From REBR01 sp033721915 (GTDB lineage Bacteria; Pseudomonadota; Gammaproteobacteria; Pseudomonadales; Oleiphilaceae), in the NCBI GenBank assembly GCA_033721915.1, contig JAWWAC010000018.1, positions 1 through 49,393 on the forward strand: a DNA stretch of 49,393 bases. The letters run 5' to 3'. The notes under the pieces were generated by a model. The model was given only the letters and a program-made list of their open reading frames with translations. It did not search any database and was not told where the DNA came from. The position numbers and the translations under genes are program-made. Shown here piece after piece: positions 33,601 to 41,165 of this stretch (the stretch's first letter is position 1; each line of letters begins with the position of its first letter).

Positions 33601-33803
33601 TGACCTTTATCGTCGGCACACTGCCACTGGTGTTCGCCACCGGTGCCGGTGCCGCCAGTCGCCAGGAGATCGGCACCGTGGTGGTGGGTGGCATGATCGC
33701 CGCCAGCACGCTGGCGCTGTTCTTCGTGCCACTGTTCTACAGGCTGTTCGAGGACCTGGCCACCTGGCAGCAGGGTCGGCGCCGGGGTGCACAGGCCGGG
33801 TAA
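30678..33803 (+). CDS. RND multidrug efflux pump (HAE-1 type permease)
   Basis: The 1041-residue protein has the full RND plan: helix 1 from FFIDRPIFASVISLIIVLAGG, two large periplasmic loops, and 12 membrane helices. It should export drugs or lipophilic compounds using the proton gradient, through an outer-membrane channel encoded elsewhere. The relay lysine region GLAAKNAILIVEF is intact. The usual double Asp in helix 4 (AcrB Asp407-Asp408) is here Asp408-Asn409 in VVVDNAIIVMENAERL, a loss of one Asp. The start at ATG 30678 shares one base with the fusion-protein stop; GTG at 30675 is possible and would add one residue. No outer-membrane factor gene is nearby, so TolC-like export is inferred. 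Confidence 0.93.
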   Translation: MLRFFIDRPIFASVISLIIVLAGGAALSNLAVEQYPDVVPPEVVVETAFPGASAEVLADTVAAPIEQAINGVDDMIYMESSSTDAGSVQVTVSFAMGTDPDQATINVNNRVQSALARLPQPVRDQGVTVEARSTSILQVVALSAESGAMDVVAISNYALLNIIDELVRIPGVGNASLFGAQDYSMRIWLEPDKMAAYDVSPSDVAAALREQNAQFAAGRIGAQPSPQGQAFTYSVATPEKLAQPEEFEQVLLRTNDQGASLRLGDVARVELGAQSYDFTATYNGEPTVPLGVYLQPGANALETAQAVRDAMVRLSERFPEQLDYAIPYDTTEFIEISIREVLITLLAALVLVSLVTFVFLQHLRATLIPLIAIPVALIGTFAGMQLFGFSVNLLTLFGLILAIGVVVDNAIIVMENAERLMQEQGMKAYEASVQTMQQVAGAVVSSTLVLVAVFAPVAFFGGLTGELYRQFAVTIAVSVVISGVVALTLTPAMCARLLDGEPREVSKPFQWFNRAFAAITNGFVAGVNLLLRHAVVGVLLFFALIGGSVWLLSQLPEGLVPQEDQGFVLMAPFLPPASAQPRTEAVRDELNGMLMDMEEVEDVVSFAGFDLLAGARRPNAGIAFVTLKDWGEREGEGQDAQSIAKRIMGMGAQVEEANVLSFSPPPIRGLSLTGGVEGFLQSQGDMSVEELHELAQRFVAAANERPELTNARTSLDVSIPRYRAEVDRVKARALGVPIDEVFSAMQSTFGSLYINDFTLLGRNWQVNMQAEGEFRNQPEDLDRIFVRANNGTMLPVSSLVTLTREQGADIINRFNVYPAANITADPAPGYTSGDALRVMKELAREILGPENPLGWVGEAFQLEEAADAGGIAFGLGLLMVFLILAAQYERLTLPLAVATAIPFGVFGAALASLLRGFPNDIYFQVGLLVLIGLAAKNAILIVEFAAQNRRNGMSATEAASEAARQRFRAIMMTAMTFIVGTLPLVFATGAGAASRQEIGTVVVGGMIAASTLALFFVPLFYRLFEDLATWQQGRRRGAQAG

Positions 33804-33807
33804 CGGG

Positions 33808-34713
33808 TCACTGCCAGAGTCCGGCGGCCACCTCCGTGACAATGGCGTGGCGCCGGGCCAGTGCCCGCCGGTCCTGGTCGTAACCGCCACCGATCACCGT
33901 GGCGACGGGAATGCCCCGTTGCAGCAGTGTCTCCAGCACATGACGGTCGCGGCGGCGGATGCCGTCTTCTGTGATGCACAGCTGCCCCAGCGGGTCGCCG
34001 GTGAAGACATCCACGCCGGCGTCATAGAGCACGATGTCGGGCTTGACCTGCTGCAGCGTGGTGGCGAGGGTGTCCGCCACCACCGCCAGGTAGTCGTCGT
34101 CCGTCATGGCCACGGGCAGCGGCACGTCCAGGTCGCTGCGGGCCTTGGTGAAGGGGAAGTTCCTCTCGCAGTGCAGTGAGCAGGTAAAGGCCCCTGGCTC
34201 GTCCGCCAGTATCACGGCGGTGCCATCCCCCTGGTGCACATCGCAGTCGAAGATCAGCACCCGCCGAATGCCCGGCTGGCCCAGCAGAACCCGGGCCGTA
34301 ATGGCCAGGTCGTTGAGTATGCAAAAGCCCGAGGCATGGTCCCGGTGGGCGTGGTGGGTACCACCGGCCTGATGGCAGGCTAAGCCATAGTGCAGTGCCA
34401 GCTGTGCCGCCAGCACGGTTCCGGAAGGGGCCAGCAGTGTGCGCCGTCGCAGACCCTCGCTCCAGGGCAGGTTCATGCGCCGCAGTTCCTCCGGGGTCTG
34501 GCGGTTTTCCACAAAGCGGGCCAGGTAGTGGGGGCAGTGGGCCGCCTGCAGCCATTGCTCCCGGCTGCGGCCCGGACGAAACAGATTGTCCTGCCCGAGC
34601 AGACCGCTCTCACGGAGGTACTCCGCCAGAAGGCCGAACTTGGCCATGGGGAATCGGTGCTTCTCAGGGAAGGGAAAGCTGTAGTCCGGATGGGTGACAA
34701 TGGGCAGGCGCAT
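33808..34713 (-). CDS. Histone deacetylase-family amidohydrolase
   Basis: This 301-residue protein matches bacterial members of the HDAC/acetylpolyamine amidohydrolase superfamily. The active-site block GTHHAHRDHASGFCILND holds the catalytic His pair (120-121), and Zn ligands are Asp158 and His160 in FDCDVHQGDGT and an Asp in VDVFTGDPLGQL (235-240). Bacterial relatives deacetylate acetylated polyamines, acetoin-type or lysine side chains; the substrate here is unknown. It is 62 bases or more downstream of rhlE on the same strand, after two GC hairpins. It is cytoplasmic. Confidence 0.87.
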   Translation of the reverse strand: MRLPIVTHPDYSFPFPEKHRFPMAKFGLLAEYLRESGLLGQDNLFRPGRSREQWLQAAHCPHYLARFVENRQTPEELRRMNLPWSEGLRRRTLLAPSGTVLAAQLALHYGLACHQAGGTHHAHRDHASGFCILNDLAITARVLLGQPGIRRVLIFDCDVHQGDGTAVILADEPGAFTCSLHCERNFPFTKARSDLDVPLPVAMTDDDYLAVVADTLATTLQQVKPDIVLYDAGVDVFTGDPLGQLCITEDGIRRRDRHVLETLLQRGIPVATVIGGGYDQDRRALARRHAIVTEVAAGLWQ

Positions 34714-34790
34714 CAGCAGGCAACTCCGGGGTACGGGGCATTGGGCTTACTGAAAGGATACTGCGTCAGAAGGGATTCGTATCACCGGTG

Positions 34791-34843
34791 GCCCTGTCCG
34801 CGGGACAGGGCACACAGGCTACCCCCGCGCCCGCAGGCGCGGG
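34791..34843. other. Two strong GC hairpins between rhlE and the HDAC-family gene
   Basis: GCCCTGTCC-GCG-GGACAGGGC (34791-34811, 9-base-pair stem) and CCCGCGCC-CGCA-GGCGCGGG (34824-34843, 8-base-pair stem) stand in tandem 7 bases or so after the rhlE stop. Neither is followed by a T-run on either strand, so they are not classical intrinsic terminators. They may stabilise the 3' end of the rhlE mRNA. Confidence 0.7.
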
Positions 34844-34849
34844 TGCGGA

Positions 34850-36142
34850 TCAGGCGCTGCGGCTGGCGCCCTGAGGGCGGCGACCCTGTGCGGGGCGGCG
34901 CCTTCCGGCACCATTGTTGCCACTGCGTGCGCCGCCATTGCCGCCACGACCGGGGTTACCGCCACGGCCGCCATGGCCACGGGGGGCGGTGCGGGGGCCG
35001 TTGCTGGGCAGGTGGACGGGCTCGTAGCCGTCCAGTGACTTGCGTGGAATCTGCTTGCGGATCAGCTTCTCAATACCCGCCAGCATGCCACCCTCATCCG
35101 GGCTCACCAGTGACAGGGCATGGCCGCTCTCACCGGCACGGCCGGTGCGGCCGATACGGTGCACATAGTCTTCCGGCACATTGGGCAGCTCGAAGTTCAC
35201 CACCTGGGGAAGCTGCTTGATATCCAGCCCCCGGGCGGCGATGTCCGTGGCCACCAGCACCCGCACTTCGCCACTCTTGAAGTTGCTCAGCGCCCGGGTG
35301 CGGGCACCCTGTGACTTGTTGCCATGGATGGCTGCGGCGGTGATGCCGTCCTTTTCCAGCTTCTGGGTGAGGCGGTTGGCGCCGTGCTTGGTGCGGGTAA
35401 ACACCAGCACCTGCTGCCAGTTGCCGGTACCCACCAGCTCGCTGAGCAGGGCGGACTTGCGGCTCTGCTCCACCGGGTAGACGGACTGCTCCACGTTGTC
35501 CGCGGTGGCGTTGGCCGGGGCCACCTCCACCTGCACCGGATTGTTGAGGATGCCCTGTGCCAGCTTGCGGATATCACCGGAGAAGGTGGCAGAGAACATC
35601 AGGTTCTGACGCTTGGCGGGCAGCAGTGCCAGGATCTTGCGGATATCCCGGATAAAGCCCATGTCCAGCATGCGGTCCGCTTCGTCCAGTACCAGTGTCT
35701 CCACGGCATTGAAGTGCACCGCGCCCTGCTGATGGAGGTCCATCAGCCGGCCTGGAGTGGCCACCAGCACATCCACGCCACGGCGCAGCTGGGCGATCTG
35801 AGGGTTGATCTTGACGCCGCCGAACACCACGGCGGAGGAGGTGGCCATATAACGGCCGTAGAGCTCCACGCTGGCATGGACCTGTGCGGCCAGCTCACGG
35901 GTGGGCGTGAGTATCAGGGCACGGATGCCCTTGCCCTGGCGGGGCGTGTCACTGAGACGCTGCAGCAGTGGCAGTGTAAAGCCGGCGGTCTTGCCGGTTC
36001 CGGTCTGGGCGGCGGCCATGACATCCTGTCCGGCCAGTACCGGGGGGATGGCCTGGGCCTGAATGGGTGAAGGCGTGGTGTAGCCCTGATCTGCGGTCGC
36101 ACGGACCAGTTTCTCGGAAAGACCGAGTGAGGCGAAATCCAT
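34850..36142 (-). CDS. rhlE: DEAD-box RNA helicase RhlE
   Basis: This 430-residue ATP-dependent RNA helicase acts on structured rRNA and mRNA. The Q motif region is GYTTPSPIQAQAIP, Walker A is AAQTGTGKT (about 44-52), the DEAD box is VLDEADRMLD, motif III is SAT (FSATFS), and motifs V-VI are DIAARGLDI and HRIGRTGRAG. The C-terminal tail is rich in Gly, Arg and Asn (RGG-like), a normal RNA-binding feature of RhlE proteins. ATG at 36142 gives the family N-terminus MDFASLGLS; the upstream frame is not supported by a ribosome site. The 400-base upstream region may hold a long leader, common for cold-induced helicases, but no such element was identified. Confidence 0.93.
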   Translation of the reverse strand: MDFASLGLSEKLVRATADQGYTTPSPIQAQAIPPVLAGQDVMAAAQTGTGKTAGFTLPLLQRLSDTPRQGKGIRALILTPTRELAAQVHASVELYGRYMATSSAVVFGGVKINPQIAQLRRGVDVLVATPGRLMDLHQQGAVHFNAVETLVLDEADRMLDMGFIRDIRKILALLPAKRQNLMFSATFSGDIRKLAQGILNNPVQVEVAPANATADNVEQSVYPVEQSRKSALLSELVGTGNWQQVLVFTRTKHGANRLTQKLEKDGITAAAIHGNKSQGARTRALSNFKSGEVRVLVATDIAARGLDIKQLPQVVNFELPNVPEDYVHRIGRTGRAGESGHALSLVSPDEGGMLAGIEKLIRKQIPRKSLDGYEPVHLPSNGPRTAPRGHGGRGGNPGRGGNGGARSGNNGAGRRRPAQGRRPQGASRSA

Positions 36143-36540
36143 AATGGTTTTATCTCGTAGCATCCTCCGTACCGGGCTCAATGAAAGGGCCGGTGGAGGC
36201 CATGATCGGGTCATGGAAATTAAGAACGACTACGGCGTCGCCGGAATAACGGGCGCACCGTCCTCTGAAAGGTCGTATCGGATGGGTCCGCCGGGTGCCG
36301 TCTGGCACAGAATGGCGGGATCCTTCGAGGCAGGATGAATGCACTCTAACAGAGTTGCTGCAGGATAACGAGGCTTTCCTTCTGTCATGGCCCAACCCGA
36401 CTCCCTCAACCCCACTCACGGGACAGTGAGTCCGGGCTGTGGCTGCGTCAGGCACAGTGATTAAACCGTTCCGGGTCACGGGACTGTGCATTATGAGTCA
36501 TACTGTCTCACTGAACTGCATCCGGCCCTGAGGAATCACC
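36143..36540. other. Divergent region between rhlE and the HIT gene, no gene seen
   Basis: This 398-base gap contains the control regions of rhlE (minus) and the HIT gene (plus). I found no convincing sigma-70 pair, terminator, known RNA or small ORF with a ribosome site. A long rhlE leader is possible. Confidence 0.5.
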
Positions 36541-36975
36541 ATGCCATCCTTCACACTCCATCCCCAGCTGCAGGCGGACTGCCATGTACTGGGTTGGCTT
36601 CTGGATTGCCAGCTGCTGCTGCACAGAAACCCTTTGCTGCCCTGGTACATTCTGGTGCCACAGACCGATGCCGGTGAGCTGCATCAGCTCGACGCCACAC
36701 AGCGCAGGGAAGTGGACCGGGCCATGGACGCCCTGGCGCGCTTTGTACTGGCCCATCATCTTTGTGAGCGCACCAATGTGGCCGCCATTGGCAACCGGGT
36801 GCCACAGCTGCACATCCATGTGGTGGGGCGCTGGTCCGGCGACCCCTGCTGGCCGGATGTGGTGTGGGGCAACCTGCCTGACGCCGGCGAGCGCAGGCCG
36901 GGGGATCTTGAAATGTTGTGGCAGGCCCTGACAGGTCTTCCGGGATTCGTTCCGGTATCCGTGGGTACGGTGTAG
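36541..36975 (+). CDS. HIT domain protein
   Basis: The 144-residue protein has the histidine-triad motif as QLHIHVVGR, in which the first histidine is replaced by Gln89, with His91 and His93 retained. This variant is usual in one bacterial HIT subfamily, so it is not necessarily inactive. The N-terminus contains the strand block LLDCQLLLHRNPLLPWYILVPQT that begins the fold. HIT proteins are nucleotide hydrolases or transferases. GAGGAAT lies before the ATG. The specific nucleotide substrate is not known. Confidence 0.86.
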   Translation: MPSFTLHPQLQADCHVLGWLLDCQLLLHRNPLLPWYILVPQTDAGELHQLDATQRREVDRAMDALARFVLAHHLCERTNVAAIGNRVPQLHIHVVGRWSGDPCWPDVVWGNLPDAGERRPGDLEMLWQALTGLPGFVPVSVGTV

Positions 36976-37396
36976 TCCTGACCCTGTCGTCGTTCGTATT
37001 TTCCTGAATGGAGTTCAGTCCTGGCCTGTCAAGATATCAGACGATTCCGATTGTGAAAGCAATGACTGTACGAAGACCATGTTCAGCATTAAAACACCGA
37101 ATGGGTTGGTAATAGAACGGGTTGCCTTAAACCGGTTTACAGCAGGGAACAGCCACCTTGTGACAGCGAAAGAGCCACGGCAGTGGCGGTCTTCCGCTGC
37201 GTTTAAAAGCATTTAAGCGGGGTGTTGTTGAACTTTCTCTCCATCTTTCCGACCAACTTATTAGAGTCCCTGTTTTCAGTGAGTGGCTGTTTATCCGGGG
37301 TAAGGGCTGAAGCGCAGACGTCCAGTCGGCACCTGTCCCGGGAGTCTGGCGCAAGTCACGGCGTGGTCGCCCTTTTCCGGCAGGGAAGTTTGTGAC
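36976..37396. other. AT-rich control region upstream of the NarL-type two-component genes
   Basis: This 421-base gap is markedly poorer in GC than its surroundings: three of four counted 60-base lines between 37021 and 37260 are 40-45% GC, against more than 60% in nearby genes. It holds the palindrome at 37128-37139. I found no convincing small gene or known RNA. It probably contains the kinase promoter. Confidence 0.6.
37128..37139. promoter_or_regulatory. Perfect 12-base palindrome
   Basis: TAAACCGGTTTA is an exact palindrome about 260 bases upstream of the sensor kinase start, in the AT-rich gap. A dimeric regulator could bind it, but no protein is identified. Confidence 0.35.
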
Positions 37397-38497
37397 ATGG
37401 GAATGATGCTGAAGAAAGGACGGCTGGCAGATCGGCTCAGGCCATTGTTCGGGTCATTCCGCCCTTACCGTGCCCTGTTCGAAGCGCACCCGGATGCCCT
37501 GTTCCGGCTCAGCACCAGCGGCCGCCTTGAGGAGATCAACCCGAGGGCGGCCGAGCTGACCGGAATGACACAGTCCCGGATCAAGGGCAGAAGCTGGTAT
37601 GAATGGGTTGCGCCAGAGGATCGCTCACTGGCGGCGGAGCACCTGAAAACCGCCCTGAAAGGGGACTCCTGCTGCTATCACTGCCTGCTCCTCACGGGAG
37701 CTGGAAAAAGTCCGGTGCTGGTGCGGGTGACCCATGTCCCCATGGGCAGCAAGGGCGCGGTGAAAGGCGTGTTCTGCATCGTCCGCACCGTGGGTGAGGG
37801 ACTGGCCATAGAGCGGAGTCTGCACCAGTCCCGTGAAGAGCTGCGCCGCCTGAATCGCGAGCAGGGACGGGTGCGTGAAAGCGAGCGGCGCCGTATCGCC
37901 CGTGATCTGCACGACCAGCTGGGGCAGACGCTGACGGCACTGAAGCTGGATCTGGCGGTGTTGATCGAGGACCTGCCCCCATTGCCGGAACCCTTGTCAC
38001 GGCGGCTGGCATCACTGCTGGAGTTTTCCGACGAGGCGATCGAGCAGGTGCGTGGCATCGCCGCCAATCTGCACCCGCCCATGCTGGATGACCTGGGCTT
38101 TGAGGCCACGGCGGAATGGTTTCTGCAGAACTGGGCGCGCCGGAGTCATCTGGATGTGCGCTGGTTGTGCGATTCGGAGGAGACGGGGCGCAGCAAGGGG
38201 GCCGTTGCCACCACACTGTTCCGTATCCTTCAGGAATGTATGACCAATGTTGGTAGGCATGCAAGGGCCTCAAAGGTGAGTGTGCACTACAGGGAAGGGC
38301 CTGAGAACGCGGTCCTGTCAGTGGAAGACAACGGTGTCGGTTTCGATGCCGGCAACCCGCTCAGCCCGGGCATCGGGCTGGTGGGTATGCAAGAGCGGGT
38401 TGCCATGCTGGATGGTGATCTGTCCATTGACTCAAGACTCGGCAGGGGCACCAGGGTGACGGTGACCCTGCCACTGGAAGCAGGCGCCAATGATTAA
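37397..38497 (+). CDS. PAS sensor histidine kinase of the NarL/DesK type
   Basis: The 366-residue protein starts with a PAS domain (about 20-135; RALFEAHPDALFRLSTSGRL), then a HisKA_3 dimerisation domain with His172 in RRIARDLHDQLGQTLTALK and a HATPase domain (LQECMTNVGRHARASKV, DNGVGFD, GIGLVGMQERV). It has no membrane segment, so it is cytoplasmic and senses a PAS-bound or redox signal. The next gene, a LuxR-type regulator, overlaps it by 8 bases and should be its phosphorylation partner. AGGGAAG lies 10 bases or so before the ATG. Confidence 0.92.
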   Translation: MGMMLKKGRLADRLRPLFGSFRPYRALFEAHPDALFRLSTSGRLEEINPRAAELTGMTQSRIKGRSWYEWVAPEDRSLAAEHLKTALKGDSCCYHCLLLTGAGKSPVLVRVTHVPMGSKGAVKGVFCIVRTVGEGLAIERSLHQSREELRRLNREQGRVRESERRRIARDLHDQLGQTLTALKLDLAVLIEDLPPLPEPLSRRLASLLEFSDEAIEQVRGIAANLHPPMLDDLGFEATAEWFLQNWARRSHLDVRWLCDSEETGRSKGAVATTLFRILQECMTNVGRHARASKVSVHYREGPENAVLSVEDNGVGFDAGNPLSPGIGLVGMQERVAMLDGDLSIDSRLGRGTRVTVTLPLEAGAND

Positions 38498-39122
38498 GGT
38501 TTATATTGCGGATGACCATGGAATTGTTCGCGAGGGAATGCGTTCATTGATTGCTTCGGCACCGGATATGGAGGTGGTGGGCGAGGCGCCTGACGGGGAT
38601 CTGGCCCTGTCCGAGCTGCCTGGCCTGCAGCCGACGGTGTTTCTGATGGACATGTCCATGCCGGGCTGTAGCGGTCTGCAGCTGATCGAGTTGGTGCGCC
38701 GCCAGATGCCACAGGTGCGGATTCTGGTGCTGAGCATGCACCGTGAGGAGCATTACGCCACCCGTACCATCCGCGCCGGTGCCAATGGCTTTATCACCAA
38801 GACAAGGCCGCCCTCTGAGTTGCTGGATGCATTGCGCCAGGTGGCCCGTGGCGAGCTGTACATCACCGCGGAACTGGCTCACAGGCTGGCCCGCGAGGCC
38901 CTGACCGGTGATATGGAGCAGCAGCCCCACACCCACCTGACCAAACGGGAATACGAGGTGTTCCTGTCACTGGCACAGGGACAGACCGTGGGGGAAATTG
39001 CCTCCAGGCTCTGTCTCAGTTCCAAGACCGTCAGTACCCACAAGGCCCGTCTGATGGACAAGCTCGGTGTCGGCAGCCTGTCCGCGCTGGTGCGTTATGC
39101 CATGGCCCATGACCTGATCTGA
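38490..39122 (+). CDS. NarL/FixJ-type response regulator
   Basis: This 210-residue protein has an N-terminal receiver (MIKVYIADDHGIVREGM) with phospho-acceptor Asp54 in FLMDMSMPG and conserved Lys in FITKTRPPSE, and a C-terminal LuxR helix-turn-helix (LTKREYEVFLSLAQGQTVGEIASRL, SSKTVSTHKARLMDKLG). It overlaps the kinase gene by 8 bases, so the two form one unit. Target genes cannot be read from the window; the adjacent OsmC gene is convergent. Confidence 0.94.
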   Translation: MIKVYIADDHGIVREGMRSLIASAPDMEVVGEAPDGDLALSELPGLQPTVFLMDMSMPGCSGLQLIELVRRQMPQVRILVLSMHREEHYATRTIRAGANGFITKTRPPSELLDALRQVARGELYITAELAHRLAREALTGDMEQQPHTHLTKREYEVFLSLAQGQTVGEIASRLCLSSKTVSTHKARLMDKLGVGSLSALVRYAMAHDLI

Positions 39123-39176
39123 GACGCCTGTCAGGTCTTGCCGCTAAGGCCGGGCCATGGCGCAGAGCGGAGCCTG

Positions 39177-39599
39177 TCAGACCAGTGAGGCCTCCAGTGT
39201 GATCTGGGCGTTCATCAGCCTGGATACCGGGCAACCTTCCTTGGCTTGGTTGGCGGCCTGGATAAACGCGTCTTCGCTGGCACCGGGGATGCGGGCCTTC
39301 ACCCTGAGATGAATGGCGGTGATGGCAAAGCCCCCTCCCACCTGATCCAGCTGAACGCTGGCGTTGGTGTCAATGCTCTCGGGTGTGAGGCCGGACTCCC
39401 CCAGTATCATGGACAGTGCCATGGAGTAGCAGCCCGCGTGAGCCGCTCCGATCAGCTCTTCCGGGTTGGTGCCCTTGCCGTTTTCAAAACGGGTGCCGAA
39501 GGAATATTGCTGGCTTTCCAGGACACCGCTCTCGGTGGACACGGTGCCTTTGCCGCTCTTGAGATCACCGGCCCAGTGGGCACTGGCATTGCGCTTCAT
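39177..39599 (-). CDS. OsmC/Ohr-family peroxiredoxin-like protein
   Basis: The 140-residue protein belongs to the OsmC/Ohr family of thiol peroxidases that reduce organic hydroperoxides. The two redox cysteines are present, Cys57 in GAAHAGCYSMALS and Cys123 in KEGCPVSRLM, with the family Glu in NPEELI. The SESQ-type N-terminus and length fit OsmC more than Ohr. AAGGAGG lies 8 bases before the ATG, one of the best ribosome sites in the window, so it may be strongly translated. It converges with the response regulator gene. Confidence 0.93.
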   Translation of the reverse strand: MKRNASAHWAGDLKSGKGTVSTESGVLESQQYSFGTRFENGKGTNPEELIGAAHAGCYSMALSMILGESGLTPESIDTNASVQLDQVGGGFAITAIHLRVKARIPGASEDAFIQAANQAKEGCPVSRLMNAQITLEASLV

Positions 39600-39707
39600 G
39601 GTGTAAACCTCCTTATGGGTTCCGTCGTGGCCGCCCCAGTGGGCGGACTGCCTGGCGGCGCCGTGGCACCCTGCAGACAGTGTGATATTGTTCAGTTTAA
39701 AGCGGTT

Positions 39708-40994
39708 TCAGGGATCCTGTGAAGGCGTCCCATACCACTCCCTGGCCGCGGCTTCCGGACAGGGCAGGGCCCAGTCGTCACGACAGGGCAGTGCCTTGAC
39801 AAGGCGCTGCCAGAAGGGCGCCAGGGCCTCGGGTCCGGGTGGCCGCCAGCCGGACAGATCCAGTTGCGCCAGATCTTCAGGGTAGCCGTGGGCCTCTTCG
39901 TGCCAGAAAAACACCGGCAGTTGCACCCGTTCCGGCTGCAGTGGCGGCAGCGTGTTGTAGAAGGCCCCCGGCGGAGCGTCACGACCCGGCAGCCGACGGC
40001 GCTCTCCAAGCCAGCCCTGGAAGCTGTAGAAGGCATCATCCTGCTGCAGGAACTGAAGCTGATAGTCCACCGGGTGCTGTCCGTGGGTGATGTCGTGGCC
40101 GGCAAAAAAGGGCGCATCCTCGCCGCTGATCAGGTAGCGGGCCCGCTCCGGGCGCAGGAAACGCACCGCCCGGTGCCGGTGACGGCCGGGCCGGTGGGGG
40201 AACAGGGCGTGTGAGGCCTGTGCCACATCCACGGCAACGCGCCCTTGACCATCCAGAGCCATCTGCCCGGGGTGGCTGTCCTGACCTTCCGGTACCAGCA
40301 GGTAGCTGCGCATGTAATTGTGTTGCTGCATCACCGCCGCCAGGGGTATCAGGTCCCGGGGACCGGCATTGTCCAGTGACACCCCCTTGGCCGGCACCAT
40401 GACCAGCACCACCGCTGCGTAGTGATCCAGTGCATGCCAGTTGTCCGCATCCCCCACCAGATTCAGCAGCGCCCTCTGCCAGGCGGGAATGCCGGTGGCA
40501 ATGCCGGAGTGGGGGAACACCAGGTGGTAGCTGAGAAACGCCGCCTCCAGGGGTTCTTCCAGGCCGGGCAGTGACAGCGTGTCCCGGCTGACCCTGGCCG
40601 GCACACGGGCCGTGCCTGGTTGCCGTGGTGCCTTTCCATTGTGATCCAACACCGCGCCGGGGTCGTTGCGGTGGCGGTTCAGCAGGTCTCGGTCCACGTC
40701 ATCGGCGATCAGCCGCCCCTGTCCATCGTAAAGGCGCCCCGCCGAGACATAATCGTCGTAAAAGGCAATGGGGCCGTCATCTCCCCCGGAGCGGTAAAAC
40801 TGCGGCCGAAAAGCCTCCAGCCAGCTCCGTTCACGGGCGTCGGGCGGCGCCTTGTCCAGTGGGTGGGCGGCCAGGTACTGGGCAAAGCCCGGATACTGGG
40901 AGAAATTTTCCTCATCCAGTGCGCAGCCGGTCAGCCCGAAAGCCGCCGTCAGGCCAGCAAGAAGGAAGCGAACTGTGGGCAGTGATTCCGCCAA
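39708..40994 (-). CDS. Large lipoprotein of unknown function
   Basis: The 428-residue protein has a signal peptide with lipobox LTGC (FLLAGLTAAFGLTGC) and a long globular part rich in Trp, Tyr, His and Asp. Recognisable but unassigned patches are LSYHLVFPHSGIATGIPAW, DNWHALDHYAAVVLVMVP and GHDITHGQHPVDYQLQFL; several His/Asp patches could bind metal. I cannot assign a family. TTG at 40994 follows AGGAG at 6 bases and gives a compact signal peptide. An upstream ATG at 41039 would add 15 residues but has no ribosome site. It is divergent from the SO_0444 exporter gene, about 170 bases away. Confidence 0.72.
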   Translation of the reverse strand: MAESLPTVRFLLAGLTAAFGLTGCALDEENFSQYPGFAQYLAAHPLDKAPPDARERSWLEAFRPQFYRSGGDDGPIAFYDDYVSAGRLYDGQGRLIADDVDRDLLNRHRNDPGAVLDHNGKAPRQPGTARVPARVSRDTLSLPGLEEPLEAAFLSYHLVFPHSGIATGIPAWQRALLNLVGDADNWHALDHYAAVVLVMVPAKGVSLDNAGPRDLIPLAAVMQQHNYMRSYLLVPEGQDSHPGQMALDGQGRVAVDVAQASHALFPHRPGRHRHRAVRFLRPERARYLISGEDAPFFAGHDITHGQHPVDYQLQFLQQDDAFYSFQGWLGERRRLPGRDAPPGAFYNTLPPLQPERVQLPVFFWHEEAHGYPEDLAQLDLSGWRPPGPEALAPFWQRLVKALPCRDDWALPCPEAAAREWYGTPSQDP

Positions 40995-41165
40995 GGGCCA
41001 CTCCTGGTGGGGGAAAAAGGACAGGCAGCAACGGGGCATTATTCGTTGTTACGGGCCAGGGTGTCCATGGGTTGCAGTCCAGAGGACGGCCGGCTCGCCA
41101 TGGCCTTGAACCGTTCTCTGTGGCACTGTGGAATGGAGAGCGTTTTTCCCGGAGGGAGCGTCTGA

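Noticed and set aside
34791..34843. Intrinsic terminator after rhlE
   Set aside because: The stems are strong but no T-run follows on either strand.
37015..37212. Minus-strand 65-codon frame in the AT-rich gap
   Set aside because: No good ribosome site, no recognisable motifs and no supporting promoter; probably chance in a low-GC stretch.
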